Source: an uncultured bacterium
GTDB lineage: Bacteria; Verrucomicrobiota; Lentisphaeria; Victivallales; UBA1829
Assembly: GCA_902774245.1 (NCBI GenBank)
Contig: CACYHQ010000005.1
Span: 140,437 to 204,436, forward strand
Direction of reading: 5' to 3'
Length of the DNA stretch: 64,000 nucleotides
Both the position numbers and the translations under genes were made by a program. Positions 9,121-18,099 of this stretch are shown in pieces (position 1 is the stretch's first letter; each line of letters starts with the position of its first letter). Under the pieces are notes generated by a model. That model ran no database searches. It was not told where the DNA came from and saw only the letters and a list, made by a program, of their open reading frames with translations.

Positions 9121-10290
9121 ATGAAAAAAATGTATTTCACCGCATTGACTGCGGCCATGCTGGCGCTCGTCGCGGCGTCGGATTACGCCGCGGACGCGGA
9201 ACGGACGACCGAGACGGAAAAGGAAAAGAAGACCACGACCACGACGACCACCACGACCGTGATCACGGAAACGGTCAGGACGAAGGCGAAGGAAAAGCCC
9301 GCGTGGAAACCGTTCAAGGTCTGCGTGCTGGGCTTCACCTCGATCGACATCAACGGACAGATCCGGTTCCTCGACACGAAGAACAATCCGATCGTCATCC
9401 CGCCGCAGAACACGCTGAACGACGCCGACCACCGGACTATCAACTCCATCATGCAGGGGTATGTCCGCATGATCGACGCGTGGGACAACAGTTGGACGAA
9501 CTCCGCGAACCGCGAAGCGCAGGTCGATGACAACGTCTTCACGCGCAAGAAAGCGATCGACCTGTACAACACGATCGTGAAGGGCGAGCCGCGTCCGATG
9601 GTGATCGGCGCCGAGTACCTGAGCGCGTACATGGGCAAGCACAACGACGTCTTCGGGATCATGGATGTCTCTCAGGTGGCCGCCGCGATGCAGAAACTCC
9701 AGAAGGAGCCCGATTTCCCGCGCGACTTCATGCTCCGCATCGCGAAGGAGACCGGAGCCACGCACCTGATCTACGGCACCGTGTCGGACATTCACAGCAA
9801 GACGCGTTCGTTCTCCGGCTACGGCATCAATACCAACACTACTACGTACGAACTGGACGTCACGATAAAGATGATCGACCTCGCGGCGCAGCACAGCGTC
9901 TACAGCAACGTCTACACGGGAAGCTACCGCGAACAGCGCCCGGTCAGCAACGACGCGTTCGACAACAATATCTTCCTGTCGCTCATGAAGTCCGCGCTGG
10001 AACAGGCAGCCGAGGACCTTTACAGCGTCTGTCAGGAAGGCCGCAAGAACAAAGTGACCGTCACGCCCATGCCGTACATGATCACGGTCACGCCGACCGC
10101 CGGTGAGGATTTCAAGGCGTCGCAGGCCACGGTCTATGCCGACGGCATCGTTGTCGGCGCGGGCGGCGAAGCCTTCCCTCTTCCCGAAGGCGCGCACAAG
10201 ATCGAGATCAAGGCCGACGGCTATCAGACCAAGACGCTCACGCTGGACGTGAAGAGCGACCAGACCGTCACCACCACACTGGAAAACTAA
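9121..10290 (+). CDS. Secreted protein with CsgG/LpoB-like core and C-terminal PEGA domain
   Basis: A 389-residue exported protein with a strong ribosome site (AAAGGAGG). It has a signal peptide, then a charged and threonine-rich linker including nine consecutive Thr, then a core resembling the CsgG/LpoB nucleotide-binding-like fold (FKVCVLGFTSIDI, GATHLIYGTVSDI), and a C-terminal PEGA-type domain (ATVYADGIVVGAG, GAHKIEIKADGYQTKTLTLDV). PEGA domains are common in surface-layer and envelope proteins. It heads a six-gene same-strand cluster of related envelope proteins. Function is inferred only; a role in assembling or sensing the cell envelope is likely. Confidence 0.7.
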   Translation: MKKMYFTALTAAMLALVAASDYAADAERTTETEKEKKTTTTTTTTTVITETVRTKAKEKPAWKPFKVCVLGFTSIDINGQIRFLDTKNNPIVIPPQNTLNDADHRTINSIMQGYVRMIDAWDNSWTNSANREAQVDDNVFTRKKAIDLYNTIVKGEPRPMVIGAEYLSAYMGKHNDVFGIMDVSQVAAAMQKLQKEPDFPRDFMLRIAKETGATHLIYGTVSDIHSKTRSFSGYGINTNTTTYELDVTIKMIDLAAQHSVYSNVYTGSYREQRPVSNDAFDNNIFLSLMKSALEQAAEDLYSVCQEGRKNKVTVTPMPYMITVTPTAGEDFKASQATVYADGIVVGAGGEAFPLPEGAHKIEIKADGYQTKTLTLDVKSDQTVTTTLEN

Positions 10291-10309
10291 TCCGGAAAGG
10301 ATGACTGCA

Positions 10310-11488
10310 ATGAACTTCAAAAAACTCATCACCGCTCTTGCATGCGTCGTTCTGTCCGCCGGCATTTTCGCCGCCGATAAGCTCGCCGTCGCCGAACCCG
10401 TCGGAAAGGGCGGCGTGCCCGCGTCCGACATCGAAGCTTTCTGGGGTATCCTGGAATCCTCGATCCAGTCCGACGAATACACGCTGGTCTCCCGCGGCGC
10501 GTTGAAACAGATGCTCACGGAAATCGGTCTCACGACCAGTTCCGACCTCGTGAGTCTGAACTCCACCCAGAAGGCCAAGCTCGGCGAGATCGAGGGCGTG
10601 AAATACATCCTCGTCTCCGAGATCAGCAAGTTCGGGTCACGTCTGAACTGCACCATGCGCATTATGGACGCCACCACGGGCGAGATCGACCAGGCGCGCA
10701 CCGCGAATCTGCGCGTGAAGGACCTCGACGAGCTCGCCGACCAGATCGAATCCGCCCTGCAGAAACTCCTGTCCGACGACAAGGCGCTGCACCGTTCCGC
10801 GATCCTCGCTCCGGTCATCAAGGTCACCGCGCCCGGTTACCTCGCCGACGACTTCAACGTCCGCCTCGAAAACGAGATGCTCGACAAGGGCCTGCGTCTC
10901 CAGAATCTCCAGTCCGTCGCGAAGATCCTGAAGAAAAACGACATGGACAATCTGGGCGAACTGGAACCGAAGATGTACGTCAAGGCAGGCAAGCTCCTTG
11001 AGGTCGAAATGCTCATCCAGGCCACGATCACGCGCTTCGAGATCGAAAAGATCTCCTACAACGTTGCCGAGACCGGCGCCAGCGGATTCCGCTACATCGG
11101 CAACATCGAGGGCAGCGTCCGCATCATTTCCGCGCAGACCGGCGAAACGCTCGGCAGCGTCCCGTTCGACGAACGCGTCGACTTCCGCACCATTCCGATC
11201 TCGACCAGACGCGACTGGACCGTCGACGACTACGGCAAGCACCTCATCCGGACCGTCATCCCGCAGAAGGTCATCCCCGGCATCATGAAGTCTCCGGCGT
11301 TCAAGGACAAAGCCGAGACGAAAGCCGAGGAAAAGAAGGCTGACGCGGAGAAGCCCGCCGAAGTCAAAGCGCCGCCCGCGAGACCCTCCGGGATCATCGG
11401 CGTGGAAGATCTTCTGAAGAAGGCCGGTTCTCCCGGCAAGCCCAATAAGCCCGACCCCGCGATCGAACTCGAAGGCGTTGTAGAGTAA
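10310..11488 (+). CDS. Secreted CsgG-like protein
   Basis: A 392-residue exported protein. ATG 10310 is chosen over 10301 because GGAAAGG lies 10 bases before it and the signal peptide (MNFKKLITALACVVLSAG) then starts cleanly. The body resembles CsgG/LpoB-type domains: a conserved-looking LVSRGALKQMLTEIGLT, VKYILVSEISKFG and RIMDATTGEIDQARTANL, with a second half that repeats the layout (MLIQATITRFEIEKI, IRIISAQTGETLG). The C-terminus is a Lys/Glu/Pro-rich linker. No Cys follows the signal peptide, so it is periplasmic rather than a lipoprotein. It lies 20 bases after the PEGA gene. Confidence 0.7.
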   Translation: MNFKKLITALACVVLSAGIFAADKLAVAEPVGKGGVPASDIEAFWGILESSIQSDEYTLVSRGALKQMLTEIGLTTSSDLVSLNSTQKAKLGEIEGVKYILVSEISKFGSRLNCTMRIMDATTGEIDQARTANLRVKDLDELADQIESALQKLLSDDKALHRSAILAPVIKVTAPGYLADDFNVRLENEMLDKGLRLQNLQSVAKILKKNDMDNLGELEPKMYVKAGKLLEVEMLIQATITRFEIEKISYNVAETGASGFRYIGNIEGSVRIISAQTGETLGSVPFDERVDFRTIPISTRRDWTVDDYGKHLIRTVIPQKVIPGIMKSPAFKDKAETKAEEKKADAEKPAEVKAPPARPSGIIGVEDLLKKAGSPGKPNKPDPAIELEGVVE

Positions 11489-11492
11489 CACC

Positions 11493-13031
11493 ATGACGAT
11501 CCGCCGTTTCCTCTCCATCCTCCCGTATCGTATCCTCCCCGCTGCGGCGGCCGGCATCCTCTTTGCCGGCTGCTCCAGCGTCGTGAACTCGCATTCGCAG
11601 AAGGAGGATATGATGGAGTACTATCTGAACGGCGAGAACGAGGACGCGCTGGACGAAATCGAGTACAAGCTCCGCGAACCGGCCTGGTACAACACCTCGG
11701 TCGTCGACACCGGCGACGAGCTCGTGTGGCGCCTCGAAGCCGGCACCATGAATTTCCACATCGGAGATTTCGAGGAAAGCATCGAGCAGCTCAAGATCGC
11801 CGAAGATCTGATCGAACAGTACGACGACCGCGCCGAACTCAGCGCCCGCGACATCGGCGCGGAAACCGGGGCCGCCCTCACCAACCTCAACGCCCTGCCC
11901 TACCGCGGCATCTGCCGCGACCGCATCGCGATCGCCGTCTACAAGGCGCTCGCCTACCTCGGCACAGGCAACGAAGAGGCGTTCCATGCGCAGATACGTC
12001 GTCTGCGCAACGAACAGAAGAAGGTCCAGGACGACTACAGCAAGTTCTTCGAGCAGGAGAAAGCCGAGCTTGACGCGGAAAAGGCGAAGAATCCCGAAGA
12101 GGCGAAGAAGGCCGATTCGCTGGGAAGCATGGACAAGCTCACAGGAAGCCCGGACAACGCCGCATTCAAGACCAGTATGGCGAAGGTCAAGAAGGTCGCG
12201 AACAAGGGCTACGGAAACTTCCTCAACCCCGTGGCGATCTTCCTCTCCGGACTCGGTTCCGTCCGCGACGGCGAGTACGACAACGCCCGCATCGACTTCC
12301 AGCACCTCAGCGAGGCCATGCCGAACAATCCGCTGTTCCGCCAGTATTACGTCTCGGTCCTGAAGAAGGCCGGTCGCGAGATCCCTGAAAACCTCGCCGA
12401 CGTTCAGCCGTTCGATTTCCCGCTGGAACAGGACTGCGTGTACGTGGTCTTCGCAAACGGACATACCGCGGCGCTGGAGGAAAGCGCGATCTACTTCCCC
12501 GTCATGACCGCCTGGCCCGTATGCGCGTTCTACGACGCGCCGTTCCAGAACCTCGAAGCCGAGGCGGGCGGAAAGAAATACAGCACCCTGATCCTCGCCG
12601 ACATGGACGGCATCCTCGCGCAGGAATTCGAGGAGCGCATGCCCGCCATGATCATGAGGATCGTCCTGAACACCCTCATCAAGGAGGCCGCCTACTACGC
12701 CGGAATCGCCGTGATCGCCGCGCAGAAAGACATGGATCCCACGGTTCAGGCCGCCGCGCTCGCGACAGTCGCCATCGGCGGCGCGGCCTACCGCGCGGCC
12801 ATGAACACCGCCGACACGCGCGGCTGGGAGATCCTCCCGAAGGAATTCCAGCTCACACAGTTCCCGATGCCGAAAGACCGGAAGGTCGATCTCAAGCTCA
12901 ACCTGAACGGAGGGATGGTGGTTTCGAAATCACTGCGGCTCTCCGATGACTGCAAATCCGCCATCATCTTCGTCGATGCACCCAGCGTGCAGAACGTGGC
13001 GTTCCACGTCCTGCCGATCAAATCCAAATAA
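11493..13031 (+). CDS. COG3014-like outer-membrane lipoprotein
   Basis: A 512-residue lipoprotein; the signal peptide ends in a lipobox (LFAGCSS). The N-terminal half looks like helical TPR-type repeats (YYLNGENEDALDEIEYKL, FHIGDFEESIEQLKIAEDL), and the C-terminal half has a hydrophobic helix pair (YYAGIAVIAA, ALATVAIGGAAYRAA). This layout matches the uncharacterised COG3014 family, which is often encoded beside ycfL and lpoB, as here. It begins 4 bases after the previous stop. The biochemical role is unknown; with its neighbours it probably serves peptidoglycan synthesis at the outer membrane. Confidence 0.75.
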   Translation: MTIRRFLSILPYRILPAAAAGILFAGCSSVVNSHSQKEDMMEYYLNGENEDALDEIEYKLREPAWYNTSVVDTGDELVWRLEAGTMNFHIGDFEESIEQLKIAEDLIEQYDDRAELSARDIGAETGAALTNLNALPYRGICRDRIAIAVYKALAYLGTGNEEAFHAQIRRLRNEQKKVQDDYSKFFEQEKAELDAEKAKNPEEAKKADSLGSMDKLTGSPDNAAFKTSMAKVKKVANKGYGNFLNPVAIFLSGLGSVRDGEYDNARIDFQHLSEAMPNNPLFRQYYVSVLKKAGREIPENLADVQPFDFPLEQDCVYVVFANGHTAALEESAIYFPVMTAWPVCAFYDAPFQNLEAEAGGKKYSTLILADMDGILAQEFEERMPAMIMRIVLNTLIKEAAYYAGIAVIAAQKDMDPTVQAAALATVAIGGAAYRAAMNTADTRGWEILPKEFQLTQFPMPKDRKVDLKLNLNGGMVVSKSLRLSDDCKSAIIFVDAPSVQNVAFHVLPIKSK

Positions 13032-13042
13032 GGAGAACAACC

Positions 13043-13501
13043 ATGAAGAAAATATGCATGATCGGATGGTTCGCCGCCGTCGTGATGCTGGCCGCGTGCC
13101 AGAACTCCGTGAACACGATCGAAAACGCGGACAAGACCATGACGCCGAACACTGTCAGCGACTCCCGGTTCGTGACCGACGGATTCCTGAAGAGACGTCT
13201 CGCGCTCCAGAACCTCACGCTGGGGCAGACCTCGGACGGCTACAAGCGCGCCCAGGTCGAAGTCACGAACGTCCGCACCGGCGTCGCCGCGCAGTTCTGG
13301 AGCTCCATCACGCGCGAAAACCCGTACCACATCCGCTACCGCTTCACATGGTTCACCGAGGACGGCATGGCCGTGAACCACACGGTCCTCGCAGACTGGC
13401 AGGACGCCGTCATCATCCCCGGCGAGACGCTCTTCCTCCAGTCCGTCGCCCCGAACAAAAATTGCAGCGATTTCAAAATCAGCCTCAAAGAGGCAGACTA
13501 A
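13043..13501 (+). CDS. ycfL: YcfL family lipoprotein
   Basis: A 152-residue lipoprotein with lipobox LAACQ and ribosome site AAGGAG. The mature part matches YcfL (DUF1425), an immunoglobulin-like domain of unknown function: KRRLALQNLTLGQTSDGYKR, AQVEVTNV, YHIRYRFTWFTEDGMAV. In E. coli, ycfL lies directly before lpoB; the same order here supports both assignments. Its role is unknown beyond this link with the PBP1b activator. Confidence 0.85.
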   Translation: MKKICMIGWFAAVVMLAACQNSVNTIENADKTMTPNTVSDSRFVTDGFLKRRLALQNLTLGQTSDGYKRAQVEVTNVRTGVAAQFWSSITRENPYHIRYRFTWFTEDGMAVNHTVLADWQDAVIIPGETLFLQSVAPNKNCSDFKISLKEAD

Positions 13502-13519
13502 TCATAAAGGATACCGCAC

Positions 13520-14167
13520 ATGAACGCACGTTTTCTGATTCTCGGTCTTTCCGCAGCCGGAGCCCTCGCCCTCGCCGCGTGTGAAAGCAATAACACCGTT
13601 ATCTACGACCCCGCCACTACCAAGACCGGACTCCGCGCCACCAGAACGGTCTCCAGCGAGGAAATGCGCGAGGTCACAGTCGCCGCCGTCCAGGAGGCCA
13701 TGACCAACGCCAAGTTCACCGCCTTCCTGAGAAAGTACAGACAGGAAGTCGGCGATCCCGACGCCTGCCCCATCCTGAAGCTCGACAAGACCGTCAACAA
13801 CACCGACGATCCCGATCTGAACACCTCCGAGATCACCGACATGCTCTTCGAGGAACTCCTGAACGCAGGAAAGGTCGAAGTCACCATGGCAGAAGGCGCG
13901 GGCCGCACGCAGGCCATCGCCGCCTCCCGCGATCTCGAATACGACGAGAATTTCGACCAGAGCACCGTCGCGAAACGCGGCACGCTTCAGGCCGCCCGTC
14001 TCGTGCTCCGTCCGAAAGTCACCTCCAACTCCGTGAGCGACGGCGGCACCCGTGCCGTGACCCGCACCTTCGTGCTGGAAATGGCTGACGTGCAGACCGG
14101 TCTGGTCATGTGGCGCTTCACCAAGCAACTCGCATTTATGAAGAAGAAAAGCTCCGTCGGCTGGTGA
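13520..14167 (+). CDS. lpoB: Penicillin-binding protein activator LpoB
   Basis: A 215-residue outer-membrane lipoprotein (lipobox LAACE). In E. coli, LpoB crosses the periplasm and stimulates the transglycosylase and transpeptidase of PBP1b. The LpoB fold signature is visible: LDKTVNNTDDPDLNTSEITDMLFEELLNAGKV, the central alpha/beta core, and RTFVLEMADVQTGLVMWRF near the end. The start at 13520 follows AAAGGAT. No PBP1b gene is in the window; the nearest class A PBP is PBP1C at 45254, which is not a known LpoB partner. Confidence 0.88.
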   Translation: MNARFLILGLSAAGALALAACESNNTVIYDPATTKTGLRATRTVSSEEMREVTVAAVQEAMTNAKFTAFLRKYRQEVGDPDACPILKLDKTVNNTDDPDLNTSEITDMLFEELLNAGKVEVTMAEGAGRTQAIAASRDLEYDENFDQSTVAKRGTLQAARLVLRPKVTSNSVSDGGTRAVTRTFVLEMADVQTGLVMWRFTKQLAFMKKKSSVGW

Positions 14168-14211
14168 TCCGGCATCCGGTTTATTGTCGCATTGACTGAT
14201 CCGCCCTGCCC

Positions 14212-14235
14212 CCGCCGTGTCACAGCGCGCGGCGG
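14212..14235 (+). other. GC-rich hairpin between lpoB and the last cluster gene
   Basis: CCGCCG (14212-14217) pairs with CGGCGG (14230-14235). No U tract follows, so it may stabilise or process the mRNA rather than end it. Confidence 0.4.
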
Positions 14236-14283
14236 AGGTCCGGCGGTATCGGAATCATTCTTATCGAAAAGGAGATCCCTCCC

Positions 14284-15024
14284 ATGCGCAACTTCATCCT
14301 TTCCGCGGCAATCGCCGCCTCGGCGCTCGTCCTGAGCGCCTGCACCAATATCGCCAAGTTCGACTACGGCGCGGCCACCGGTACGCTCGCGAAACTCCGC
14401 GAACCCGGATCCGCCACGAAATCCGTCGCCGTCATGCCCTTTATGGACCAGCGCGCCCTCGCGGAAGGCAATTCTTCCCCGGGTGACCACGGGTCCTTCT
14501 TCCTCGGCTTCCTCCCGCTTATGCCGTACGGGTATGTCGAGAAAGATCAGCCCGAGAACAGTGAGGACTTCGTTTCGCTCGGACGTTTCCATTTCGACGT
14601 CCAGAACGACCTTGCCGCCGCCGCGATCGCGAGTCTGAAGAGCTCCGGCCTCTTCTCGAACGTCGCGAAGGCGAACAACGCCGCGCAGGCCGCCAGCGCC
14701 GATTACATCTGGCGCGGCTCCGTCACCAGCACGTTCTACCGCGGCCGCATGTTCTCGTACGGCATCACCTACTGCTTCTCGCACATCCTGTGGATCGTGG
14801 GCGTCCCGTACGGCAGCTCCACCAACGAGCTCGGCGTGAAATTTGAGCTCGTGGACCGCGCCAGCGGCGACGTCGTCTGGAGTTTCAACTACCTCAACAG
14901 CGATTACCTCAATCACTGGATCTATGCGCGCGTCGGCAAGGACACCAGCATTTATCCTCGGCTGATGAAGGAAGCCATGAACCAGGCGCTCTACAAGCTC
15001 TCGCAGGATATGCCCGACCTGTGA
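14284..15024 (+). CDS. CsgG-fold lipoprotein of unknown function
   Basis: A 246-residue lipoprotein (signal peptide ending LVLSAC) with ribosome site AAAAGGAG. The body shows the alternating pattern of the CsgG/LpoB group: KSVAVMPFMDQR at the first strand, FHFDVQNDLAAAAIASLKSSGLFSNV, and FELVDRASGDVVWSFNYLNS near the end. The internal hydrophobic stretch FFLGFLPLMPYGYV is also typical of lipoproteins of this kind. It closes the six-gene cluster, 116 bases after lpoB. Function unknown; a pore-forming or envelope-assembly role is possible. Confidence 0.65.
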   Translation: MRNFILSAAIAASALVLSACTNIAKFDYGAATGTLAKLREPGSATKSVAVMPFMDQRALAEGNSSPGDHGSFFLGFLPLMPYGYVEKDQPENSEDFVSLGRFHFDVQNDLAAAAIASLKSSGLFSNVAKANNAAQAASADYIWRGSVTSTFYRGRMFSYGITYCFSHILWIVGVPYGSSTNELGVKFELVDRASGDVVWSFNYLNSDYLNHWIYARVGKDTSIYPRLMKEAMNQALYKLSQDMPDL

Positions 15025-15055
15025 TCCGGCACCCGCGGACAGTTGAAAAGATTTC

Positions 15056-15092
15056 GCCCCCGGAATCCGCTGAGGACTGCCGGGGGCGCTTT
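15056..15092 (+). terminator. Terminator after the lipoprotein cluster
   Basis: GCCCCCGG (15056-15063) pairs with CCGGGGGC (15080-15087), followed by GCTTTG. It sits between two convergent genes and may act in both directions, although the U tract is short. Confidence 0.75.
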
Positions 15093-15115
15093 GTATCTTC
15101 GATTTGTGTTCGTTC

Positions 15116-17824
15116 TTACAGCGAGGCGAGGACGCCATTCGTGCGCTTCTCTTCCGTCTCGAACACCGCTTCCGCCGTGCATTCGAGGAAGGCTCCGGCC
15201 ACCGCGAGCGTATCGTAGCCTTCGGCGCTGCCGAACTTGAGTGTGATCTTGTCCGCCGTGACACCGGAGACCACGACGCTGTTTTCTCCGTCCGTATAGG
15301 TGAGCGTCGCCTCGTCCCAGTTGGCGAGACTGCCGGTATCGAACCACAGCGTGACCGTGCCGGTCTCGGCCTGGGAGACCACGTCGTTGCCCCAGTTCCC
15401 GCCGAAGGTGAACATGTCGTTTCCGCCGCCGCCCGCGAGCGTGTCGTCGCCCGCGCCGCCCGCGATCAGGTCGTCGCCGGTATTGCCGGCGATCCGGTCG
15501 TTTCCTGCGTCGCCGAACAGAGAATTGCCGCCCTCTGCGCCCCAGAGCACATCGTCGCCCGCACCGCCGCGTGCAGTCATCCCGGCGAGCTCGGCGGTGT
15601 AACGTTCGCTGGTCATGTCGACCACGTCGTCGCCTTCGCCCGCGCGGACCTCGCGGATGAGGCTGAGACGCGCGGCGTCGCCGAATTCGGAGTAGATGTC
15701 GTCCATGAAAAGACCATCGCCATTGGCGGTGTCGGAGAGATACAGGATGTTCGCGTCGGAACCCGCCCCCGTGAACGTATCGCGGATGCGGTTCTTGCCC
15801 GCGATCTCCGCAATATCGCCCGTCACGGTGTTCTGCGCCTGATAAAGCGCGCTCCAGACGTCAACCTTATCGACAGTCGCGAAGAAGATGTCCGCCCGTC
15901 CGTTGCCGTTGGATACGATCTGGCACGGCTCGAGGTCGGTTGGGACGACATTCGATTCGGCGTCGTTGAATGTTCCGCCCTCTTCCGCCACATGGCAGAA
16001 ATAGAGATAGTCGCTCCGGTAGGAAACGTCGAACGCCGTACCGTTCGTGGCGATGCGGATCGCAGTGTTGAAATCGTCCTCCTGCGTGAACTCGACCTGA
16101 TATTCCCCGGTGTATCCTTCGTCGCTCCAGACCACAAGAGACCCGTCGCGAGACACCGCGGGTTTGAGGTCTTCCAGCTCGATGCTGTGAAGGAAGACGG
16201 ATCCGAGTTCATGATGCACCAGACGCAGCACCGTGTCCCCCGCGATCGAAAGGTCGTTCCGGAGACTGCCGTCGCTCACGGTAAAGACGTCCGAGGAAAG
16301 CGTGTCGTCCAGCTTGACGGAAAGTGCGCCGGTGAAGTACCCGAGTTCCTCGGAGAGATATGCGCCCGCGTGGGAGGCCACGTCTTCCCCGGAAACTTCG
16401 ATGAGGTAGGTCCCGATACCGTGGAAATGGCTGAGATCATTGAGCAGATACCCTTCGGCATTGATGCAGAACGTAACATTGCCGTCGTTGACGAAATCGG
16501 TTTCAATGCAGTTGTAGCCGTGGAACGTGACCGATCCGCAGTTGTAGACGGTATTGTTCTCGAGTTCGGGCGCGGGCTCATCATCGGAACCGGCCTCGGG
16601 CTCGGCATCCAATCCGTTCTCGGATTCATCGTCGAAGTCGTCGTCGAATCCGTTATCATAGTCGTCATAATCCTCGTAATCACCATAGCTTTCATAGATA
16701 GCCACGTTTTCGAGTGTCATGACGCCCTCGTTCCAGATCGCACCGCCCAGGTTCGCCTTGTTGTCGGAGAAACTGCAGCCTTCGACCGTTATCGTCCCGT
16801 CTTTTGCATTGGCGATCGCGCCGCCGCGCTGGACGGTTTCCGATTCCGAAGAGATGACCTTATTGCCGTTGAACACGGATGCGGCAACGAGCATGACCGC
16901 ATCGTTGTAGATCGCGCCGCCCTCCGCCTCCGCACTGTTCCCGGTGAATTCACTATTGTAAATATCAGTGTTGCTGACCGCGGTGTTGAATGTATCATTG
17001 TAGACCGCGCCGCCGCGCAGCGCGGAGTTATTCTGGAACGTACACTGATCGATGGACGCCTCGGCCCCCTGATGGAGCTCGATCGCGCCGCCCGCGTTTC
17101 CGGCCGGATACGTCTCGGTCGCTTCGCCGGAAGTCGAATTGCCGGAGAACATCGCGCCGGTCACGGACATCGTGCCGCCGTTCTGCTGGATCGCGCCGCC
17201 GAAATACGCCGTGTTGCCGGAGAACGTGCCCCCGGTGATCGTGTTCTCCGAATACATCAGCGCCATCGCACCGCCGGCCGCGCCGTTTCCGGTCGCGCTG
17301 TTTCCGTCGAAATCGGTATTGACGAGGGAGATCGTGCCGCCGTAGGTCTCGATCGCGCCGCCGTGCCCGGTGTAACCGTTCAGCGGGCTCACCGAACAGG
17401 CGGAGAACAATGCGTCTCTCAGGGTGATCAGGCCTCTGGCGTCTTCCGGGGGCGTGACGCCGGGCGTGAAATATCCGCCGTCCACGGTCATGGCGGTCAG
17501 GCAGATGCCCGCGCCGTACCAGCCGGCCGCGTTCCGGCAAATGCCCGAACCGGAGATCGTGCCGCCGTTGACCTGAAGGCCGGAGAACAAGCCGGTTTCG
17601 TCCACGGCGACCAGTCCGTCCACGGAAACGGTCGTATTGGAGAGCGTCGCATCGTTGCCGACAAAAGCTTTGTCGTATTCGGGGGGGAGGATGACCTCGT
17701 TCCATTCGTCGTCGTATTCGACTCTCGTGCCGATGGTCACGAATTCGACTGTTTCCTGTTCCAGTTTGAGTTCGCCGTTCAGAAACAGCTGCACGACGCC
17801 GTCTTTGGTTGTCTTTGTTACCAT
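15116..17824 (-). CDS. Large surface protein: Pmp-like beta-helix with RTX calcium-binding C-terminus
   Basis: A 902-residue acidic protein preceded by GAAAGGA. It lacks an N-terminal signal peptide. From about 60 to 400 it has repeated polymorphic-outer-membrane-protein motifs (GGAI, GGAM, FSGN, FNGN, YNSEFTGNSAEAEGGA) that build a parallel beta-helix, then an Asp/Glu-rich stretch, then a region without recognised motifs, and near the C-terminus RTX nonapeptides (GGAGDDVLWG, GDAGNDRIAG, GGAGDDTLAG, GGGGNDMF). No leader plus C-terminal RTX repeats points to type I secretion. No ABC exporter, membrane fusion protein or TolC gene is nearby. It is preceded by a cobalamin riboswitch and a terminator, so expression should fall when B12 is plentiful. 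Function unknown; adhesin or surface binding are reasonable guesses. Confidence 0.82.
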   Translation of the reverse strand: MVTKTTKDGVVQLFLNGELKLEQETVEFVTIGTRVEYDDEWNEVILPPEYDKAFVGNDATLSNTTVSVDGLVAVDETGLFSGLQVNGGTISGSGICRNAAGWYGAGICLTAMTVDGGYFTPGVTPPEDARGLITLRDALFSACSVSPLNGYTGHGGAIETYGGTISLVNTDFDGNSATGNGAAGGAMALMYSENTITGGTFSGNTAYFGGAIQQNGGTMSVTGAMFSGNSTSGEATETYPAGNAGGAIELHQGAEASIDQCTFQNNSALRGGAVYNDTFNTAVSNTDIYNSEFTGNSAEAEGGAIYNDAVMLVAASVFNGNKVISSESETVQRGGAIANAKDGTITVEGCSFSDNKANLGGAIWNEGVMTLENVAIYESYGDYEDYDDYDNGFDDDFDDESENGLDAEPEAGSDDEPAPELENNTVYNCGSVTFHGYNCIETDFVNDGNVTFCINAEGYLLNDLSHFHGIGTYLIEVSGEDVASHAGAYLSEELGYFTGALSVKLDDTLSSDVFTVSDGSLRNDLSIAGDTVLRLVHHELGSVFLHSIELEDLKPAVSRDGSLVVWSDEGYTGEYQVEFTQEDDFNTAIRIATNGTAFDVSYRSDYLYFCHVAEEGGTFNDAESNVVPTDLEPCQIVSNGNGRADIFFATVDKVDVWSALYQAQNTVTGDIAEIAGKNRIRDTFTGAGSDANILYLSDTANGDGLFMDDIYSEFGDAARLSLIREVRAGEGDDVVDMTSERYTAELAGMTARGGAGDDVLWGAEGGNSLFGDAGNDRIAGNTGDDLIAGGAGDDTLAGGGGNDMFTFGGNWGNDVVSQAETGTVTLWFDTGSLANWDEATLTYTDGENSVVVSGVTADKITLKFGSAEGYDTLAVAGAFLECTAEAVFETEEKRTNGVLASL

Positions 17825-17868
17825 GTACTGCGGTCCTTTCTGTGTTTTTTGTGCAGGAACGCAGGCGC

Positions 17869-17928
17869 AAAGAAAAACAGCGTCGCAGCCCGTTCGTCAC
17901 GCCGTATGGCGGCGAACAGACTGTCCGC
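17869..17928 (-). terminator. Riboswitch-linked terminator in the leader of the RTX/Pmp gene
   Basis: On the minus strand CAGTCTGTTCG (17913-17923) pairs with CGAACGGGCTG (17886-17896) over 11 base pairs including two G-U pairs. An inner CGCC/GGCG stem and an outer GCG/CGC stem add to it, and UGUUUUUCUUU follows. It lies between the cobalamin aptamer and the start codon, where an expression platform belongs. Confidence 0.78.
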
Positions 17929-17979
17929 GATACTTCCCTGTCTTGTGTTCCGGGCACAATTCCGCTTTTTAGCGGAGGG

Positions 17980-18086
17980 ATCTTGAACGGAGCGGGGATC
18001 TGGCTTGCCGCACCGTTGCGGCTCACAGTTGCGCGACAGTCCGTGAATTTCACACGGTTCACCCGGATTCCGTCCGATTGAAAGAT
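17980..18086 (-). promoter_or_regulatory. Cobalamin (B12) riboswitch aptamer
   Basis: The minus strand carries the conserved core: GGGTGAACC, a stem-loop CCGTG/CACGG containing GTGTGAAATTC, then GACTGTCGCGCAACTGTGAG, a GCCGC/GCGGC hairpin (18007-18022) and the 3' box AAGCCAGATCCCCGC. GGACGGA (18069-18075) pairs with TCCGTTC (17985-17991) to close P1, extended by ATCTT/AAGAT. At about 107 bases it is compact, without the large peripheral P7-P11 region. It begins just after the predicted transcription start. Confidence 0.85.
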
Positions 18087-18099
18087 GTTTGATGATATT

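Noticed and set aside
14212..14235. Terminator between lpoB and the next lipoprotein gene
   Set aside because: A stem forms but no U tract follows, and the next gene has no clear promoter, so continued transcription is more likely.
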